Assembly (NCBI RefSeq): GCF_022712275.1 | Contig: NZ_JALAGU010000002.1 | Location: forward strand, 15,961 to 79,960 | Length of the DNA: 64,000 bases | Source of the DNA: Corynebacterium sp. | GTDB taxonomy: Bacteria; Actinomycetota; Actinomycetes; Mycobacteriales; Mycobacteriaceae | Direction of reading: 5' to 3' | Shown: piece after piece, positions 63,822 to 64,000 of the stretch | Numbering within the stretch: position 1 is the stretch's first letter | Layout: each line of letters starts with the position of its first letter | Program-made: the position numbers and the translations under genes | Notes under the pieces: generated by a model | Databases searched by the model: none | Seen by the model: the letters and a program-made list of their open reading frames with translations, nothing else | What the model was told of the DNA's origin: nothing

Positions 63822-64000
63822 GCTCAACCTCCCGAATCCTGGCCACCCGGGGCCGGAACCTGGTGTCCCGCTTCCCGTGTACCGGTGACCTGTTCTGTGC
63901 CAGCCACAGTACCTGTGTAACGGACCGGGTGGGGGCCGCGCCCACCCCTGTTCATCACCCCGAAGCACCCCCGCTAGCAAACCAGATGCCCGTTTCCACC

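Noticed and set aside
63822..64000. Longer N-terminus for hpf or a new gene at the right edge
   Set aside because: The in-frame extension has no ribosome binding site and unlikely composition, and the strong GGGAGG lies in front of the internal ATG at 63821. No other gene start is visible before the edge.

Overview
The window is high-GC actinobacterial DNA. Gene content and order (csm-like chorismate mutase beside pcrA, fruR-fruK-ptsF, adnA-adnB with uvrD2, whiB1-rshA-sigH, aroA-rsgA, secA1 with hpf) point to a Corynebacterium or a close relative. The order from the UPF0182 gene to hpf parallels the Mycobacterium tuberculosis Rv3193c to Rv3241c segment as I remember it. The species cannot be fixed from the sequence alone. 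There is no CRISPR array, insertion sequence or prophage.

Layout. 1-6.0 kb (minus strand): DUF6350 membrane protein, purN and purH (last steps of IMP synthesis), a DUF4334 protein, a frameshifted ECF sigma factor and the start of a DHFR-like gene. 6.2-7.2 kb: secreted M23 peptidase with its own promoter and terminator. 7.4-10.2 kb: wreck of a Dpp/Opp-type peptide ABC transporter. 10.3-14.5 kb: pcrA, chorismate mutase and a secreted trypsin-like protease. 14.5-18.7 kb: intact fructose PTS operon with a recognisable promoter and three 10-bp direct repeats upstream. 18.7-23.6 kb: a lipoprotein, then a minus-strand accessory cassette VOC protein - SDR - DJ-1/PfpI - XRE regulator - methyltransferase. 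23.8 kb: initiator tRNA. 24-33 kb: UPF0182 protein, PPA1309 protein, PDZ/Lon-type protease, zincin-like protein and several proteins of unknown function. 33-45 kb: an E1/ThiF-like protein converging on a minus-strand block TIGR02569 - adnA - adnB - K+ channel - uvrD2. 45-50 kb: DUF3152 and DUF3107 proteins, a DEAD-box helicase and a beta-propeller-like protein. 50-54.8 kb: whiB1, the tiny ribosomal protein bL37, rshA-sigH, an SRAP protein, aroA and rsgA. 54.8-58.8 kb: an accessory patch with a deleted TetR/ABC-2 efflux module next to an intact furA-katG pair. 58.8-63.8 kb: DUF6912, HAD and Rv3235-type proteins, secA1 and long hpf.

Themes. (1) DNA repair is concentrated here: four SF1 helicases (PcrA, UvrD2, AdnA, AdnB) plus an SRAP protein. 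(2) Stress circuits are adjacent: SigH/RshA with an apparent SigH autoregulatory promoter, WhiB1, FurA/KatG. (3) Several genes look leaderless, with a TANNNT-like -10 hexamer 6-8 nt before the start codon. (4) Two transport modules are caught mid-decay, each with a deletion junction that can be placed to within a few bases. No wholly new multi-gene system was demonstrated. The most unusual candidates are the E1-like protein without a RiPP partner, the K+ channel gene with an internal strong start, and the VOC/SDR/DJ-1/XRE/methyltransferase cassette.
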